Source: Acetobacteraceae bacterium (GTDB lineage: Bacteria > Pseudomonadota > Alphaproteobacteria > Acetobacterales > Acetobacteraceae). Taken from it: 6,328 bases of DNA. The position numbers were made by a program, and so were the translations under genes. The number at the start of each line of letters is the position of its first letter. Positions within the stretch are counted from its first letter, which is position 1. The DNA is taken from NCBI GenBank assembly GCA_027323595.1, contig DAHWBL010000140.1, positions 1-6,328 of the forward strand, given 5' to 3'. The notes under the pieces are model-generated. The model searched no databases. It was given only the letters and a program-made list of their open reading frames with translations, and was not told the DNA's origin. Positions 1 to 6,328 of this stretch are shown here, piece after piece.

Positions 1-2
1 TC

Positions 3-761
3 GTGTTGCTGGCAGTGCCGGTTTTGTCGCTGGTGATGATGGCGGCCTGGTGGTGGCAACGGCGCACCCGCAATGCCGGCTGGGTTGATACGTTCTGGAC
101 CTTTGGCCTGGGCGTCTGCGGTGTGGGCGTGGCGCTCACCCTTGGGCAGGGCGCGCGTGGCTGGCTGGTGGCCGGGCTGATCGGGTTCTGGGCGGTTCGG
201 CTGGGGCTGTATCTGCTGACGCGCACGCGCGGCGCGCCGGAGGACGCACGCTACGCGCGGTTCCGCCACGATTGGGGAGCGCGCTTCGAGTCGCGCCTGT
301 TCGCATTTTTGCAGATACAGGCTTTGGCCGCGGCGGTGCTGCTGGTGCCGGTCGGGCTGGCGGCGGCCTCGCCGCGCGTGCCTGGCTGGCTGGATGTGGC
401 AGGTCTTGGGATTGTCGTGGTTGCCTTGCTGGGTGAGGCGATCGCGGATCGGCAACTGCACGCGTTTCGTCGTGATCCTGCCAACCACGGCAAGGTTTGC
501 ATGCGCGGCCTGTGGGGCTGGTCGCGGCATCCGAACTATTTTTTCGAGTGGCTGCACTGGCTGGCCTACCCCGTGCTGGCGTTCGGCGCGCCGTATGGCT
601 GGGCTGCACTGGTCGGGCCGGTGTTCATGTATTGGCTGCTCGTGCATGTGTCCGGCATTCCGCCGCTGGAGGCACACATGCTGGCCCGGCGCGGCGCGGC
701 CTATGTGGCATATCAGAAGCGTGTGTCTGCGTTTTTTCCGATCTCCAAGGGAGGCTCATGA
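3..761 (+). CDS. DUF1295 family integral membrane protein (steroid 5-alpha-reductase/ICMT-like), possibly 5'-partial
   Basis: The 252 visible residues form a polytopic inner-membrane protein. Hydrophobic segments lie near residues 1-18, 32-48, 54-72, 100-120, 127-147 and 180-212. The family signature is clear: an early GWVDTFWTFGLG stretch (about 26-37), then RHPNYFFEWLHW (about 174-185), the conserved cofactor-side motif of DUF1295, steroid 5-alpha-reductases and isoprenylcysteine methyltransferases. A C-terminal SGIPPLEAHM...RGAAY...Y segment also fits DUF1295. The family is largely uncharacterised. By fold it may reduce or modify a lipid with NADPH, but the substrate is unknown. The first codon here is GTG, two bases from the window edge, so the true start may be upstream; length is already close to the usual 250-270 residues. 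The stop codon overlaps the start of the methyltransferase gene, so the two are probably one operon. DUF1295 genes are known neighbours of CFA-synthase-like methyltransferases in Proteobacteria (recalled, not checked). Confidence 0.85.
   Translation: MLLAVPVLSLVMMAAWWWQRRTRNAGWVDTFWTFGLGVCGVGVALTLGQGARGWLVAGLIGFWAVRLGLYLLTRTRGAPEDARYARFRHDWGARFESRLFAFLQIQALAAAVLLVPVGLAAASPRVPGWLDVAGLGIVVVALLGEAIADRQLHAFRRDPANHGKVCMRGLWGWSRHPNYFFEWLHWLAYPVLAFGAPYGWAALVGPVFMYWLLVHVSGIPPLEAHMLARRGAAYVAYQKRVSAFFPISKGGS
747..754 (+). promoter_or_regulatory. Ribosome binding site deciding the methyltransferase start
   Basis: AAGGGAGG sits inside the last codons of the DUF1295 gene. Two in-frame ATG codons follow in tandem, at 758 and 761. 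The gap from GGAGG is 3 nt to the first and 6 nt to the second, so 761 is the better start. Confidence 0.6.
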
Positions 762-1789
762 TGGGTTTCATTGCATCCGCGACCAGCGCGATCGAACAGA
801 TACCGCTGCCCGATGGGGTGACCCGCGCTGGCATCGCAGCGCTTGTCGGGCGCACCAGCCGTAAGCTCGCGCGGGTGCCACGATCGGCCGAGCAGGTGTT
901 CGCCGAGGCGATGGGCGAGCACCCGATCGCGCTGTTTCCCCAGGACGCGAACACCCAGCACTATGAGTTGCCGCCCGCATTCTTCGCCGAGATTCTGGGC
1001 GCACGTCGAAAATATTCCTGCTGCTATTATGAGGATGCGCGCACCAGCCTGGACCAGGCCGAGGAGCTCGCGCTCGCCGCGACCGCCGAGCATGCGATGC
1101 TCGCGGATGGCCAGGCGATTTTGGAGCTTGGTTGCGGCTGGGGGTCGTTGTCACTGTGGATGGCGGAGCATTTTCCGGCATCGAGCATCACCGCGGTGTC
1201 GAACTCGCGCCCGCAGCGGCTGCATATCGAAGCCGAGGCGAGGTTGCGTGGATTGTCGAATCTTCGTGTGATCACAAGCGACATGAACGATTTTACCACC
1301 GATCAGACGTTCGACCGCGTGGTCTCGGTGGAGATGTTCGAGCATATGTCGAACTGGCCGGCGCTGCTGGCGCGGATCAATGGCTGGCTGCGGCCGCAGG
1401 GACGGCTGTTCCTGCATGTTTTCAGCCACCAGAACGTGCCATATCGTTTCGATCATGCCGACAAGGCGGACTGGATCGCGCAGCATTTCTTCACCGGCGG
1501 CATCATGCCGAGCCATAATCTGATCCGCCATGTCGCAGCGCCGTTCGAGATGGAAGCGGATTGGCGTTGGTCTGGCACGCATTATGCGCGCACCGCCAAT
1601 GACTGGCTTGCGCGGTTCGACGAAAATCAGGTCGCCGTCACCGCCATTCTGCGGGAAACCTACGGCCAGGACTGGGCTTTGTGGCACCGTCGCTGGCGGT
1701 TGTTTTTTCTCGCCACCGCCGGATTGTTCGGCGCGCGCGACGGCGAGGAATGGGGCGTTAGCCATTACCGTCTGCGACGGATCGGCTGA
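761..1789 (+). CDS. SAM-dependent methyltransferase, CFA synthase superfamily, coclaurine-N-methyltransferase-like branch
   Basis: This 342-residue cytoplasmic class I methyltransferase has SAM-binding motif I, ILELGCGWGSLSLWMAEHF, at about residues 120-138, followed by the acidic and downstream strands of the Rossmann core. Resemblance to plant coclaurine N-methyltransferase is strong along the chain: RKYSCCYYEDARTSLDQAEE, then VSVEMFEHM near 188-196, FFTGGIMPS, HYARTANDWL and a C-terminal EEWGVSHY. Glu191, Glu194 and His195 align with the Glu/His set proposed as catalytic in plant CNMT. True cyclopropane synthases usually read VGMFEH there, with Gly where this protein has Glu. I therefore expect methyl transfer to a heteroatom or lipid rather than a confirmed cyclopropanation; the substrate is unknown. 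A longer open frame begins at 497, but that part overlaps the DUF1295 gene and shows no family similarity. The stop of DUF1295 and this start share one base (TGATG), which implies coupled translation. Confidence 0.85.
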   Translation: MGFIASATSAIEQIPLPDGVTRAGIAALVGRTSRKLARVPRSAEQVFAEAMGEHPIALFPQDANTQHYELPPAFFAEILGARRKYSCCYYEDARTSLDQAEELALAATAEHAMLADGQAILELGCGWGSLSLWMAEHFPASSITAVSNSRPQRLHIEAEARLRGLSNLRVITSDMNDFTTDQTFDRVVSVEMFEHMSNWPALLARINGWLRPQGRLFLHVFSHQNVPYRFDHADKADWIAQHFFTGGIMPSHNLIRHVAAPFEMEADWRWSGTHYARTANDWLARFDENQVAVTAILRETYGQDWALWHRRWRLFFLATAGLFGARDGEEWGVSHYRLRRIG

Positions 1790-1806
1790 CCCACCGACCC
1801 TGCCAC

Positions 1807-1831
1807 TGATCGCCGGGGTCCGCGGCGATCA
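1807..1831 (+). terminator. Hairpin after the methyltransferase gene, possible terminator
   Basis: A 9-bp perfect stem (TGATCGCCG at 1807-1815 against CGGCGATCA at 1823-1831) encloses a 7-nt loop. It starts 17 nt after the methyltransferase stop. No T-run follows, so if it ends transcription it is not a classical intrinsic terminator. It may instead protect the 3' end of the mRNA. Confidence 0.4.
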
Positions 1832-1843
1832 TTGCCGCTGGCT

Positions 1844-1872
1844 TTCGGAGCATGCCATTTTGTTGCTATAGG
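1844..1872 (+). promoter_or_regulatory. Weak candidate promoter for the binding-protein operon
   Basis: A TTGCTATAGG stretch (1863-1872) offers an extended -10, CTATAG, close to the alphaproteobacterial CTATAT form. The same TTGCTATA octamer occurs in the tRNA-Ser promoter of this window. The matching -35 is poor (TTCGGA at 1844-1849, three of six to TTGACA). The location between a hairpin and the next gene is reasonable. Confidence 0.27.
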
Positions 1873-1903
1873 AGGTGGATAAGAATCAGCGGGGGATGGG
1901 ACC

Positions 1904-3112
1904 ATGCTTCACAGGCGTCAGGCGATGGCGTTGGCCGGCGGCGCCACCTTGGCAGGCCGCGCGGCGTGGGCCGCTGATGGTGGCAAGGTGCGCATCGGTG
2001 TGCTTGGCGACCAGTCCGGCATCACCGCCGCCCCTGGCGGACTGGGTGCGGTAGCGGCGGTGCGGATGGCGGTGAAGGATTTCGGTGGACAGGCGGCAGG
2101 CCGCCAGATCGAGGTGATCGACGCCGATTGCAAGCTCAAGCCGGATGTCGCCGCGCAGATCGCCGGACGCTGGTATGATGAGGAATCGGTCGATCTGATC
2201 ATCGATCTTCCGCAGACGGCTGTTGCCCTTGCGGTGATCGACGCGGCCCGGCGGCGTGCGCGCAGCACCATCGTTACCGGCGCCACCGCGTCGGTCATCA
2301 CCGGGGCGCAATGTTCGCCGTTCAATGTGCACTGGACCGACGACACCTTCGCCCTGGCCAACGCAACCTGTCGCGCGGTTGTCGGCGAAGGCCGGAAGAA
2401 CTGGTTTTTCATCACCGCCGATTATGCGTTCGGCCATGAATTGCAGGACCAGGCGACCGATGCGATCACAGCTTCGGGCGGCAAGGTGGTCGGCTCCGCG
2501 TTTCACCCGTTTGGCAACGCCGATTTTTCATCTTTCCTGCTGCGTGCGCAGACATCCGGCGCGCAGGTGGTCGCGCTGGCGAATGTCGGCACGGATATCA
2601 TCACCGCGATCAAGCAGGCCGGCGAGTTCGGCCTGGTTTCGTCCGGCCGGCGGCTGGTTGGCTTTTTGCTGTTCATCAACGACATCCATGCGCTGGGGTT
2701 GGAGACCGCGCAGGGCATGTATGTCACATCGGGCTTCTACTGGGATCAGAACGACGAGGCACGCAGCTTCGCGACGCGTTTCAAGCAGGCGGTGGGCGCG
2801 ATGCCATCGAAGGAGCAGGCGGGCTGTTATGCGGCAACCCTGCATTATCTGCACGCGGTCAACACCACGGGCTCCACCGATGCCGCGGCCGTGGGACAGG
2901 CGATGCGCGCGCGGCCGCTGGATTATTTCGGGAAAAAAGGCGTCATTCGCGCAGACGGCCGGGCGATCTATGATCTGACGCTTTATCAGGTGAAATCGCC
3001 CGCGGCATCGCGCGGGGCATGGGACTACTACCAGCCGATCCGCACGATTGCCGGAGATCAGGCGTTTCGCCCGCTGCAAGCTGGAAACTGTCCCATCGTT
3101 GCCAAATCCTAG
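1904..3112 (+). CDS. Periplasmic ABC transporter substrate-binding protein (branched-chain amino acid/aromatic type)
   Basis: This 402-residue exported protein belongs to the type I periplasmic binding fold (Peripla_BP_6, LivJ-like). Residues 1-23 form a signal peptide: an RR pair at 4-5, a hydrophobic AMALAGGATLAG core and an AWA cleavage site before Ala24. The RR placement suggests Tat export, though the FLK part of the motif is absent. There is no lipobox, so the mature protein should be soluble. The mature protein opens with KVRIGVLGDQSG, the usual first strand and loop. The second-lobe segment NWFFITADYAFGHELQDQ and a later GADFSS-like stretch, NADFSSFLLRAQ, are typical of the family. 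Cysteines lie at 76, 137, 156, 308 and 396. It would deliver an organic ligand to an ABC permease, but none is encoded here. The neighbouring aromatic hydroxylase suggests an aromatic or organic acid ligand (inference). The ATG at 1904 is chosen because GGGGGA at 1891-1896 lies 7 nt upstream. Confidence 0.88.
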   Translation: MLHRRQAMALAGGATLAGRAAWAADGGKVRIGVLGDQSGITAAPGGLGAVAAVRMAVKDFGGQAAGRQIEVIDADCKLKPDVAAQIAGRWYDEESVDLIIDLPQTAVALAVIDAARRRARSTIVTGATASVITGAQCSPFNVHWTDDTFALANATCRAVVGEGRKNWFFITADYAFGHELQDQATDAITASGGKVVGSAFHPFGNADFSSFLLRAQTSGAQVVALANVGTDIITAIKQAGEFGLVSSGRRLVGFLLFINDIHALGLETAQGMYVTSGFYWDQNDEARSFATRFKQAVGAMPSKEQAGCYAATLHYLHAVNTTGSTDAAAVGQAMRARPLDYFGKKGVIRADGRAIYDLTLYQVKSPAASRGAWDYYQPIRTIAGDQAFRPLQAGNCPIVAKS

Positions 3113-3119
3113 CGCGAGA

Positions 3120-3147
3120 TCGGACCAGGGGAAGGCACCTGATCCGA
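3120..3147 (+). other. Intercistronic hairpin between binding protein and hydroxylase genes
   Basis: TCGGACCAGG (3120-3129) can pair with CCTGATCCGA (3138-3147) over ten positions with one C-A mismatch and an 8-nt loop. It starts 7 nt after the binding-protein stop and has no T-run after it. Such stems often protect the upstream message of a binding-protein gene, or partly attenuate the downstream genes; both roles are inference here. Confidence 0.45.
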
Positions 3148-3181
3148 CGTGATCGCTTGTCCATCAGCCGAGGCTATCGCC

Positions 3182-4894
3182 ATGCATCTGCCCGAGTCCG
3201 AACCGCGATCTTCGATATACTACCGATATGACGTGCATCCGTTTCGCCGTCCGCCGGAAATGTCGGGACAGGCGAGCGATGCCGCGGCGGTGGTGGTGGG
3301 AGCCGGTCCGATCGGGCTGGTCAGCGCGATCAATCTGGCGCGGTTCGGCGTGCGCTGCATCGTTCTCGAACAGGAATTACAGGTCTCCCACGGCAGTCGC
3401 GCACTCGCGTTGACGCGACGGTCGATGGAAATTCTTCAGCAGGCCGGGGTCGCCGCCCCGTTCCTGGCGAAGGGCCTGCAATGGAACACCGGGAGAACCT
3501 TCTTTCGTGGCAAGGAGGTTTATGAAATGCTTCTGCCGCATGACCCCGATGACCGGTTTCAGCCGATGCTGAATCTGCAGCAGCAATATATCGAGCAATA
3601 TCTGGTGGAGGCAGCGCAGGCTCATCCGCTGATCGATGTGCGTTGGGGCCAGAAGCTGGTGGGTCTTGATCAGGACGCCGAGCATGTGACGTTGCGGGTC
3701 GATACGCCCGAAGGCGAATATGACCTTGTCACCGACTGGCTGGTCGCCGCCGATGGAGGCCGTTCGGCGGTTCGGCAGATGATGGGACTGCGGATGGAGG
3801 GGCGCGCCTACGCCGGCGGGTTCGTCATCATGGACATCCGCGCCGATCTTGATCTTCCCACCGAGCGGCTGTGTTTTTTTGATCCTGATTGGAACCCTGG
3901 CGCGAACGTGCTGGTCCACCGCGAGCCTGAAGGAATCTGGCGCCTTGACTATCGTGTGCCCGAGGGTGAGACCGCCGAGCAGGCCCTGGAGCCCGAGCGG
4001 GCGGCGGCAAGGATCGACCGTATCCTGGAGATGGTCGGCCAGAAGGTGCCCTGGGAACTCGACTGGGCGACCGTCTACAGCGCCAGCACCCTGACGCTTG
4101 CGAACTATGTGCATGGGCGCGTCGCCTTTGTCGGCGACGCGGCACATCTGCTGCCGATTTTTGGCGTTCGCGGCGCCAACACCGGATTGCAGGATTGTGA
4201 AAACCTGGCCTGGAAACTGGCACTGGTGACACAGGGCCGTGCACCGCGCAGCCTGCTGGAAAGCTATTCCACCGAACGTGTGCGCGCGGCGCGCGAGATC
4301 TGCGAGGAAGCCGGCAAGAGCACCCGTTTCATGACGCCACCAACGCAAGGCTATCGCATCATGCGTGATGCGGTGCTGTCCTTCACCCTGAGCGAGGATT
4401 TCCCGAAGGACCTGCTGCACTGGCGCACGTCGCGACCGCACGCCTATTCGGATTCCGCGTTGAACAGCTTTGCCGCGCAGGATGGGCAATTCGCGGGCGG
4501 GATCAGGCCTGGCGAGACGATTTCCAACATGCGGCTTGGCAGCGATGATTTTCTGTTCGACCATCTCGCCACCGGATTTCAGTTGCTGTTCTTTGCCGGC
4601 GCCCTGCCCCCGCGTGGTGCCGCGGCCGAGATGCTGAAAGTTGCGGCGGACATGCAACCGCGGGTGAACCGCGTCGTGATCGCCGACACGCCATCCGACT
4701 GGACGGGGCTGGCCGATTTCGTCGTCATCGATGCCGGCGGACGGATCGCGCGCAAATATGCGGCCCATGACGGCGCCGGCTATCTGGTTCGCCCGGACCT
4801 GCATGTCTGCGCGCGATGGCAGCGGTTCACCGAAGCCGAGCTGAGACACGCGCTTGGCGTTGCGTGCGGCACGGCGATGGAGGGCGCGATATGA
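3182..4894 (+). CDS. Class A FAD-dependent aromatic hydroxylase (MhpA/PheA-like flavoprotein monooxygenase)
   Basis: This 570-residue cytoplasmic protein carries all three marks of the p-hydroxybenzoate-hydroxylase family: the FAD dinucleotide motif GAGPIG at about 40-45, the DG motif AADGGRSAVR around Asp191, and the GD motif FVGDAAHLLPIFGVRGANTG around Asp319. A C-terminal thioredoxin-like domain ends with GAGYLVRPDLHVCARW (531-546), typical of phenol-hydroxylase and 3-(3-hydroxyphenyl)propionate-hydroxylase relatives. Such enzymes use NAD(P)H and oxygen to hydroxylate phenolic rings, usually ortho to an existing hydroxyl. The N-terminal SSIYYRYDVHPFRRPPE leader before the FAD domain resembles the subgroup often annotated as MhpA-like but of unproven substrate. 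I choose ATG 3182, with GAGG 8 nt upstream; an in-frame GTG at 3149 would add 11 residues but lies directly after a hairpin and lacks a well-spaced ribosome site. It follows the binding-protein gene by 69 nt and overlaps the DUF2783 gene. The exact substrate cannot be read from sequence. Confidence 0.88.
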   Translation: MHLPESEPRSSIYYRYDVHPFRRPPEMSGQASDAAAVVVGAGPIGLVSAINLARFGVRCIVLEQELQVSHGSRALALTRRSMEILQQAGVAAPFLAKGLQWNTGRTFFRGKEVYEMLLPHDPDDRFQPMLNLQQQYIEQYLVEAAQAHPLIDVRWGQKLVGLDQDAEHVTLRVDTPEGEYDLVTDWLVAADGGRSAVRQMMGLRMEGRAYAGGFVIMDIRADLDLPTERLCFFDPDWNPGANVLVHREPEGIWRLDYRVPEGETAEQALEPERAAARIDRILEMVGQKVPWELDWATVYSASTLTLANYVHGRVAFVGDAAHLLPIFGVRGANTGLQDCENLAWKLALVTQGRAPRSLLESYSTERVRAAREICEEAGKSTRFMTPPTQGYRIMRDAVLSFTLSEDFPKDLLHWRTSRPHAYSDSALNSFAAQDGQFAGGIRPGETISNMRLGSDDFLFDHLATGFQLLFFAGALPPRGAAAEMLKVAADMQPRVNRVVIADTPSDWTGLADFVVIDAGGRIARKYAAHDGAGYLVRPDLHVCARWQRFTEAELRHALGVACGTAMEGAI

Positions 4895-5079
4895 TCCCCA
4901 AGGTGATGACCAACGCGCAGCTCGAAGCGGCCTATGACGTGATCAGCGAGGGCATCGATGCGGCGGGCGCGGAGAAGCAAACCTTGTTCCTCGCTAAACT
5001 CGCGTTCGCGCTTGCAAATCTTGTTGGTGACAGCGGCCAGGTTGCCGAGGCGGTCGAGGCAAGTCTGCGCGATCTGTGA
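4891..5079 (+). CDS. DUF2783 family small protein, translationally coupled to the hydroxylase
   Basis: A 62-residue soluble protein with no signal peptide, cysteine or membrane segment. It looks all-helical: one amphipathic helix around TNAQLEAAYDVISEGIDAAG, a second around LFLAKLAFALANLVG, and a short third at the end (QVAEAVEASLRDL). The pattern LEAAYD...L.AKLAF.LAN..GD fits DUF2783, a family of about 60 residues with no known function that I recall beside FAD-dependent hydroxylases of this type. GGAGGG at 4879-4884 lies 6 nt before the ATG. The ATGA overlap with the hydroxylase stop indicates coupled synthesis, so a role as subunit, chaperone or regulator of that enzyme is plausible but unproven. 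The reading frame is open upstream to 4816, but that part lies inside the hydroxylase gene and has no ribosome site as good. Family assignment is from memory of the pattern. Confidence 0.75.
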   Translation: MIPKVMTNAQLEAAYDVISEGIDAAGAEKQTLFLAKLAFALANLVGDSGQVAEAVEASLRDL

Positions 5080-5130
5080 CCGGCGCGGGCGGCGGCATCC
5101 ATTTGGCGGCGAATTTTCGGCTTGGATAGG

Positions 5131-5220
5131 TGGCGGAGAGAGTGGGATTCGAACCCACGGTACGCTTTCACGCACACACGCTTTCCAAGCGTGCGCCTTA
5201 AGCCACTCGGCCATCCCTCC
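5131..5220 (-). tRNA. tRNA-Ser (anticodon GGA)
   Basis: A complete 90-nt serine tRNA reads on the minus strand. The 7-bp acceptor stem (GGAGGGA with TCTCTCC, one G-T pair), discriminator G and encoded CCA are all present. The anticodon stem CACGC/GCGTG holds loop TTGGAAA, giving anticodon GGA (plus-strand 5184-5186), which reads UCC and UCU. The long variable arm typical of serine tRNAs forms a 5-bp stem GTGCG/CGTAC with loop TGAAAG. The T arm is GTGGG-TTCGAAT-CCCAC. It lies downstream of lepA on the same strand with a promoter of its own, and converges on the DUF2783 gene. Confidence 0.97.
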
Positions 5221-5231
5221 GGATGGAGCGC

Positions 5232-5261
5232 GGTATAGCAAAGAGTTCGGCCCGGGCACAA
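5232..5261 (-). promoter_or_regulatory. Promoter of tRNA-Ser
   Basis: On the minus strand a -35 TTGTGC (5256-5261) is followed after 17 nt by CTATAC (5233-5238), preceded by TTTG so that a TGCTATA extended -10 also reads. The -10 ends about 11-12 nt before the mature tRNA 5' end, which fits a short leader. The CTATAC box is one base from the alphaproteobacterial CTATAT form; the -35 matches TTGACA at three bases only. Confidence 0.55.
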
Positions 5262-5267
5262 TGTGCC
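5255..5267. repeat. Perfect 13-bp palindrome over the tRNA-Ser -35 region
   Basis: GGCACA-A-TGTGCC is an inverted repeat with 6-bp arms about a single central base, lying 26-38 nt past the lepA stop. As RNA it would fold only as a 5-bp stem with a 3-nt loop and has no T-run after it, so it is at best a weak lepA terminator. It overlaps the tRNA -35 box, which would also suit a dimeric protein-binding site. Confidence 0.4.
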
Positions 5268-5292
5268 GTGGTGTTGGGCGCCGGGCGGGGGG

Positions 5293-6328
<1,036 letters not shown>

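Noticed and set aside
497..757. N-terminal extension of the methyltransferase reading frame
   Set aside because: It overlaps the well-supported DUF1295 gene and has no methyltransferase similarity; the ATG at 761 has a ribosome site.
1886..2506. A 206-codon minus-strand frame opposite the binding-protein gene
   Set aside because: No domain is recognisable and it is fully antisense to a clear exported binding protein.
3149..3181. GTG start adding 11 residues to the hydroxylase
   Set aside because: It lies two bases after a hairpin, its nearest purine-rich site is about 13-14 nt away and sits in the hairpin loop, and ATG 3182 has better spacing. It is not fully excluded.
3377..4849. A 490-codon open frame on the minus strand opposite the hydroxylase gene
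   Set aside because: It is antisense to a gene with full FAD-binding motifs. Its translation is rich in Arg, Gln, His and Pro without any recognisable domain, as expected for a shadow frame in GC-rich DNA.
5080..5130. Terminator between the converging DUF2783 and tRNA-Ser genes
   Set aside because: The only inverted repeat seen (CGAA-TT-TTCG near 5110) has a 2-nt loop and a 4-bp stem, too little to support a call.
5131..5220. tRNA-Ser as an integration site for a genomic island holding the hydroxylase genes
   Set aside because: No integrase gene and no second copy of the tRNA 3' end is visible in the window, and neighbouring genes show no obvious change in base composition.

Overview
The window is GC-rich and tightly packed, with short intergenic gaps. 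Protein style, a Tat-like signal peptide and CTATA-type -10 boxes suggest an alphaproteobacterium, perhaps of the Rhodospirillales/Acetobacteraceae type. That placement is inference; no 16S or other marker is present.

Layout. (1) 3-1789, plus strand: a DUF1295 membrane protein of the steroid 5-alpha-reductase/ICMT-like fold, possibly cut at its 5' end, is translationally coupled to a SAM-dependent methyltransferase. The methyltransferase sits in the cyclopropane-fatty-acid-synthase superfamily but carries the signature residues of the coclaurine-N-methyltransferase-like branch. The pair looks like the tail of a lipid or small-molecule modification operon. (2) 1790-1903: a gap with a 9-bp hairpin, a possible weak promoter and an orphan Shine-Dalgarno-like sequence. 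(3) 1904-5079, plus strand: a probable three-gene unit. It encodes a periplasmic ABC substrate-binding protein (branched-chain amino acid/aromatic type), a class A FAD-dependent aromatic hydroxylase with a C-terminal thioredoxin-like domain, and a 62-residue DUF2783 protein whose start codon overlaps the hydroxylase stop. A hairpin lies between the first two genes. (4) 5131-5220, minus strand: a complete tRNA-Ser(GGA) with encoded CCA and a recognisable promoter. (5) 5293-6328, minus strand: the C-terminal part of lepA (elongation factor 4), running off the right edge.

Working model. The 1904-5079 unit would capture an aromatic or other organic acid in the periplasm and hydroxylate a phenolic compound in the cytoplasm. 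No permease or ATPase gene for the binding protein is present here. The least described component is DUF2783, a small protein coupled to the hydroxylase that may be a dedicated partner. The tRNA and lepA genes are ordinary core genes converging on this unit. Nothing in the window amounts to a clearly new system; the hydroxylase-DUF2783 pair and the CNMT-like/DUF1295 pair are the best leads.
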